Origin: DATBGE01 sp036558125
GTDB taxonomy: Bacteria > Gemmatimonadota > Gemmatimonadetes > Gemmatimonadales > GWC2-71-9
Assembly: GCA_036558125.1 (NCBI GenBank)
Contig: DATBGE010000085.1
Coordinates: 1 to 8,974, forward strand
Length of the DNA stretch: 8,974 nt
Direction: 5' to 3'
Part shown: positions 5,516 through 8,974 of the stretch, piece by piece
Numbering within the stretch: position 1 is the stretch's first letter
Layout: each line of letters starts with the position of its first letter
The notes under the pieces: generated by a model
What the model was told of the DNA's origin: nothing
Seen by the model: the letters and a program-made list of their open reading frames with translations, nothing else
The model's database searches: none
Program-made: the position numbers and the translations under genes

Positions 5516-7540
5516 CTACGGCACCGACACCGCCTCGGTCAGATGCCGCTTCACCCAGTCCACCCAGAGACGAGCCCGCTCCCGTGAGTTGACCGGATCG
5601 GCCGAGGCGTGCGTCCTTCCTCGGAATCCGATGAATTCGGTCTCCACTCCATTGTCCTTCATCGCACGATAGAGCATGAAGGCCTGGGTTGGCGGAACCC
5701 GGAAGTCTTCCATATTGGACATGACGAGCGTGGGAGTCTTGATCCTGGTCGCGTACGTGATGGGTGACTGATCCCGGTAGGCTTGAGCCCGGCCATCGGT
5801 CCAAGGCGAGCCGCCGAACAGGTAGCGCACCGTGATACTGCCGTCTCCATAGTTGTACTGGTCTTCCCAGTTGGTGACCGGTGCGCCAGCCATCGCGGCC
5901 TGCCATTCATCGGGATAGTTGGAGATCAACCAGCTGGTCATATACCCACCGTAGGACCAGCCGGTCACCGCCGTGCGCTTGGGGTCTACATAGGATCGTT
6001 TCCGCAGCATGGCGACTCCGGCCATGACATCGCGTCCGGGTCCCGCACCGGCGTCGCCTACGATGGCGGCCATGTACTGGTTGCCGAGGTTATCGCTGCC
6101 GCGATAGTTGGGCTGGAACACCACCCAACCCTCCGCCGCCATCAGTTGAGCGAGGGCGGAAAACTGCAGCTTCGACGCGGACTGCGGGCCGCCATGAACC
6201 AGCAACACGAGAGGATACTGCTTGGACTTGGAATATCCCGCCGGCAGTACCAGGACACCGTCCGACTCGAAGTTGTCGGATTTCCAGGTGACTCGCTCCA
6301 TCCCGCCCCAGGCCACGTCCTTGGCCCAGCCGTTGAAGTCGGTCAGCCGCCGCGGCTTGGCAGTCGGCGAATCCATCACATACAACTCGGAGGGACGGTT
6401 GGGTGCCGTTGCGGTAAAGGCGATGACCGGACTCTTCTCGGCGACGACGATGTCGTAACCGAAGGCGCCGTTGATCACCAGGTCGCCCGTGTCGAGACGG
6501 CGCGCCGGCCCGTCGAGGGGCTGAATCCACGCTCCGACGCTGGTGCGGTCGTTCCCCGCGATCAGCAGGGACTTTCCGTCGGGCATCCACTGCGCCCCAA
6601 ACAGGTTTCGGTCGAGCCCGCGAGTCAGGCTGCGGCCAACGCCGCCTTTGGCGGGCGCCACATAGACCTCATTCTCCCAGACCAGGTCTCCGCGCCCCTC
6701 GCGCGGGTACCAGTAGGCGATGGTCGAACCGTCGGGTGAGAACACCGGGTTGTTCTCGAACCGGCGCGCTTCGGTGAGAGAGCGGATGGCACCGGTCGCC
6801 ACATTCAGGACTTGCACGTGAACCGAATCGAGCTTGCCGCTCTCGGGAGCGACCACCGCGACGAAGGCAATCTCACTCCCGTCCGGCGACCAGCTGAGGG
6901 CCGAGGGTGGACTGCTCGGTGGCAGTACGAACTCCAACGACCAGGCACCGCTGGTCAGACGGCGCGGAGCCGTGCTGTCGATCTCCATCAGCCAGATGTG
7001 CTGGGGCTGGATGTTTTCCCTCAGGAACAGATCCTGGGCCCCGACCTCGAAAGTCGTCAGATGTTTGGCTTCGCCCTGGCGCGCGGGCTCGCTGTCCGCT
7101 GCGGCGTAGGCGAGGGCGCGACCGTCAGGGCGCCAACTGAAATGTTCGACGCCGGTGCGGTGCGAGGTGAGTCGCCGGGCCTCGCCGCCATTCATCGGCA
7201 GCAGCCAGATCTGGTTCTCGCCCGTACTGTCAGGGGCCAGAAAGGCCAGGGTCTTTCCATCGGGAGCGAACTTGCCTCCGCCCGCGGGGTGGCGGCCGAA
7301 GGTCAGTTGCCGCAGCGTGCCGGTCGCGACGTCGACCGCATAGAGGTCGACATCGTTCTTGTCGGAGTCGTAGTTGGGCCGGCCCACGGTTACCACCGCG
7401 GTCCGGCCGTCGGGACTCAGCTCCACCCCGCCGACACCCACGAACTTCCGGAAATGCTCGAGGGTAAATGGCTGTTGGGCGGTGACCGGCGCGGCCGTAA
7501 GGGTCGCGATCCAAAGCCACCCGATGATCGGACGGTACAT
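5516..7540 (-). CDS. Secreted S9-family serine peptidase (prolyl oligopeptidase / acyl-aminoacyl peptidase type)
   Basis: This is a 674-residue exopeptidase-like alpha/beta hydrolase. An N-terminal signal peptide (MYRPIIGWLWIATLTAAPVTAQ) predicts export, with cleavage near AQ at 21-22. Residues 25-400 form a beta-propeller of PD40-type blades: LSPDGRTAVV (41), FAPDGKTLAF (91), WRPDGRALAY (136), WSPDGSEIAF (217), FSPDGSTIAY (267), MPDGKSLLIA (319). The catalytic domain spans about 420-670. It has HGG at 449-451 (oxyanion region), GWSYGG with nucleophile S529, MEDFRVP with D612 and RTHAS with H644, so the triad is complete. The propeller normally restricts access to short peptides. Exact specificity (dipeptidyl versus acyl-aminoacyl release) cannot be read from the sequence. 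The gene starts 16 bp after the glycosidase stop and has a good Shine-Dalgarno sequence, which supports an operon of exported hydrolases. Confidence 0.95.
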   Translation of the reverse strand: MYRPIIGWLWIATLTAAPVTAQQPFTLEHFRKFVGVGGVELSPDGRTAVVTVGRPNYDSDKNDVDLYAVDVATGTLRQLTFGRHPAGGGKFAPDGKTLAFLAPDSTGENQIWLLPMNGGEARRLTSHRTGVEHFSWRPDGRALAYAAADSEPARQGEAKHLTTFEVGAQDLFLRENIQPQHIWLMEIDSTAPRRLTSGAWSLEFVLPPSSPPSALSWSPDGSEIAFVAVVAPESGKLDSVHVQVLNVATGAIRSLTEARRFENNPVFSPDGSTIAYWYPREGRGDLVWENEVYVAPAKGGVGRSLTRGLDRNLFGAQWMPDGKSLLIAGNDRTSVGAWIQPLDGPARRLDTGDLVINGAFGYDIVVAEKSPVIAFTATAPNRPSELYVMDSPTAKPRRLTDFNGWAKDVAWGGMERVTWKSDNFESDGVLVLPAGYSKSKQYPLVLLVHGGPQSASKLQFSALAQLMAAEGWVVFQPNYRGSDNLGNQYMAAIVGDAGAGPGRDVMAGVAMLRKRSYVDPKRTAVTGWSYGGYMTSWLISNYPDEWQAAMAGAPVTNWEDQYNYGDGSITVRYLFGGSPWTDGRAQAYRDQSPITYATRIKTPTLVMSNMEDFRVPPTQAFMLYRAMKDNGVETEFIGFRGRTHASADPVNSRERARLWVDWVKRHLTEAVSVP

Positions 7541-7545
7541 GGGGT

Positions 7546-7553
7546 CTTCCTTT
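7546..7553 (-). promoter_or_regulatory. Ribosome binding site of the S9 peptidase
   Basis: On the minus strand AAAGGAAG precedes the ATG at 7538-7540 by five bases, with its GGA core eight bases from the ATG. This is the only clear purine-rich Shine-Dalgarno sequence at any start in the window. It fixes the peptidase start and lies just downstream of the glycosidase stop (7557-7559). Confidence 0.75.
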
Positions 7554-7556
7554 CGA

Positions 7557-8495
7557 CTATCGACTGATTGCGCTCAGCCCTAGCGGTACGGCCCGTAGCC
7601 CGTCCCACCGGCGTGCTTCACCGAGAGCGTCACGCAAGAGGAGCTGCGCCGAGATTCCACCGTCGAGGGCCACGGCCGATTCTGCTCCCAACGCGCGCAT
7701 GAGCAATCCGGTTTCTGGGATCGTCAATCCGAAGGGAATCGAACCGAAGGAGGGGCCCAGTGCGTCGAAGCGGGTCAGGGCGATGATGAGCTCGCCCCGC
7801 TCATCGAGGCCGAGTGCGAGGCGCGCGTCGCGATGCGTCAAGTCGATAGCGGTCGGGACGGTCGAGGCAACTCCGTAGGTGAGCAGGGCGGGCAACTCGC
7901 CGTGGTCAAGGAGCGCGGGGTAGGATTGGAAGGCTTCCCTGACCGCCTTGACCGCCCCGCCCGCCTTGTCCGTCGTGACCGCTCTGACCGCCTTGACCGC
8001 CTCATCATTCAGGATCCTCACCCTACCCGACGAGTCCACCACGACTGCGCGCGCCAGCGGTCCCATACGCGGTACCCGGTACTCGGTACCTTCATGCACT
8101 ACCCACCCCCATGCTCCATCGCCCGCAAACATTCCTGCATTGAGCGCGAGCGCGGCCTCAGACGGAGCCAGGTCCAGGGTCCAAACGTTCAGATAGCCGC
8201 CCGGTGCCATCCCGTTTTCGAGCGACAACCGGAACCGCGCGGGATCGAGTCGCACCACGATCACCCGGATGCGTCGCGCCTCTCCTCGCCCACTCAGGTC
8301 GAGCTCGGTCCACTCGAGACCGGGTTGCGCGGCTCTCCAGGCTGCGTTGCGTGCGACTGCTCCGCTCGAGACCTCCGCGAGTGGCGTGGATCCGTTGGGA
8401 GTCACCACCGATAGGGGCGGGACGGAGGAACCGCTGCCCCCCGCCAGCACGGTGAGTACCGCGGCGAGTCGGGCTCGACCTGCTATTGCGAGCAC
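7557..8495 (-). CDS. Phosphodiester glycosidase family protein (NAGPA-like), exported
   Basis: This 312-residue protein resembles the NAGPA/DUF2233 family (Pfam PF09992, phosphodiester alpha-GlcNAcase fold), whose bacterial members are usually exported and thought to act on sugar phosphodiesters in the envelope. Visible family features are LNAGMF at 118-123, RDARLALGLDERGEL at 222-236, which fits the family R-T-A-LG strand, and VALDGGISAQL at 275-285, matching the LDGGGS-type active-site loop. The N-terminus (ARLAAVLTVLAGGSG) is short and hydrophobic, suggesting a signal peptide without a lipobox cysteine. The GTG start at 8493-8495 lies inside the end of the upstream gene (13-base overlap), so coupling is likely. 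Residues 165-185 are encoded by seven 9-bp repeats, an apparent insertion in a surface loop. Family call is good; the natural substrate is unknown. Confidence 0.85.
   Translation of the reverse strand: MLAIAGRARLAAVLTVLAGGSGSSVPPLSVVTPNGSTPLAEVSSGAVARNAAWRAAQPGLEWTELDLSGRGEARRIRVIVVRLDPARFRLSLENGMAPGGYLNVWTLDLAPSEAALALNAGMFAGDGAWGWVVHEGTEYRVPRMGPLARAVVVDSSGRVRILNDEAVKAVRAVTTDKAGGAVKAVREAFQSYPALLDHGELPALLTYGVASTVPTAIDLTHRDARLALGLDERGELIIALTRFDALGPSFGSIPFGLTIPETGLLMRALGAESAVALDGGISAQLLLRDALGEARRWDGLRAVPLGLSAISR
7941..8003. repeat. Seven in-frame 9-bp tandem repeats inside the glycosidase gene
   Basis: Seven consecutive 9-mers fill 63 bp. The plus-strand consensus is GACCGCCTT: GACCGCCTT, GACCGCCCC, GCCCGCCTT, GTCCGTCGT, GACCGCTCT, GACCGCCTT, GACCGCCTC. 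On the coding strand each unit is roughly AAGGCGGTC, encoding Lys-Ala-Val, so residues 165-185 read EAV KAV RAV TTD KAG GAV KAV. The unit is a multiple of three, so copy-number change would lengthen or shorten the loop without breaking the frame. Confidence 0.88.
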
Positions 8496-8974
8496 TTCGC
8501 CATCTCGGTCTGCAGCTCGCTGTTCAGCTTCATGATGGTGTTCATGTCCTGGGCCTTCGAAGCCGCCTCCAGCTCGGCCTGATGCTTCGTCGACCAGTCA
8601 GCCTGGGCCTTCTGGATGCAGTCCATCTGCGGATTGCCGCTCGAGGCGGGTTGAGCCGCCGCAGCAGGTGCTGCTTTCGGCTGACGACCACCGACCGAGG
8701 CGAGGCTGATGTGGAGGAGTGGCGCCAGCTGGGGGACCTTGGGGTTGACTGCTGCGGCTTCCTTCGGCGTGCCGTAGCCCTGGAAATTCGTGGCGGTGGG
8801 ATCCTGTGCCAGGATTTGAACCAGCCGCGGAACCCGTTCGCCGAGGTCTTGCCAGTCACAGGGGCTGAACCCGCCGGCTGTACGCATGGTGCTGTCCATG
8901 GCAGCGCTGGCGTTCTGCTGGGACTGCCAGTCGAGCTGGGGAATCTGTACTGAGTAGGGATCCAGCGATTGCGA
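8483..8974 (-). CDS. Unrecognised protein, C-terminal part (cut by right edge)
   Basis: The frame is open from the right edge of the window to TAG at 8483-8485, giving 163 visible residues. An ATG at 8897-8899 could start a 138-residue product, but no Shine-Dalgarno sequence or signal peptide precedes it. The 25 codons upstream (with DPYSVQIPQLDW) read as ordinary protein, so the true start is probably outside the window. Visible parts are a Cys-containing segment (GFSPCDWQDLGERVPRLVQI), a Pro/Ala-rich linker (about visible residues 98-116) and a charged helical tail, QKAQADW to LQTEMAK, bracketed by two cysteines 42 residues apart (visible 119 and 161). That pattern would suit a disulfide-closed helical hairpin outside the cytoplasm. 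I do not recognise the family. The gene overlaps the glycosidase start by 13 bp, so the two are probably co-expressed. Confidence 0.7.
   Translation of the reverse strand, partial: SQSLDPYSVQIPQLDWQSQQNASAAMDSTMRTAGGFSPCDWQDLGERVPRLVQILAQDPTATNFQGYGTPKEAAAVNPKVPQLAPLLHISLASVGGRQPKAAPAAAAQPASSGNPQMDCIQKAQADWSTKHQAELEAASKAQDMNTIMKLNSELQTEMAKCSQ

Noticed and set aside
5783..7567. Long plus-strand open frames opposite the peptidase (5783-6739, 6812-7567)
   Set aside because: The minus strand here encodes a complete S9 peptidase with signal peptide, propeller and catalytic triad; the opposite frames show no domain or ribosome binding site.

Overview
The window is GC-rich, and every convincing gene reads on the minus strand. 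I infer a Gemmatimonadota-like bacterium. The three Ser/Thr kinases all open with the LADRY-IEREL-GGMATVYLA-DLKH N-terminus, and several such kinases with TolB-like/TPR or PD40-propeller tails sit side by side, a combination typical of that phylum. This is taxonomic inference from protein style, not a database match.

In the direction of transcription (from high coordinates to low), a first cluster holds three genes. The C-terminal part of an unrecognised protein (8974 to 8483) overlaps a secreted phosphodiester-glycosidase-like protein (8495 to 7557), which is followed after 16 bp by a secreted S9-family serine peptidase (7540 to 5516) with a clear ribosome binding site. A 78-bp spacer made almost wholly of short tandem repeats leads to a second cluster of two kinases. 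The first kinase (5437 to 3164) carries a TolB-like domain and TPR repeats and has no membrane anchor. The second (3167 to 513) has one membrane helix and a large PD40 beta-propeller. They share a 4-base ATGA stop/start overlap.

Downstream lies a 338-bp non-genic stretch. It holds an eight-unit heptamer array (450-505), a 27-codon relic of a kinase N-terminus (463-383) and a 201-bp segment with four small palindromes that share a CTnnAG-like core. A third kinase then starts at 174 (TTG) and runs off the left edge. An 88-bp direct repeat (94-181 and 383-470) links the third kinase to the relic.

The first cluster looks like envelope or periplasmic hydrolases. The second looks like signalling: one kinase probably reads a periplasmic ligand through its propeller, and the other is a soluble kinase with protein-interaction repeats. 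I see no tRNA, rRNA, CRISPR, transposase or phage gene. The most unusual content is the small-repeat biology: 7-bp, 8-bp and 9-bp tandem arrays placed at kinase start codons, between genes, and in frame inside one enzyme.
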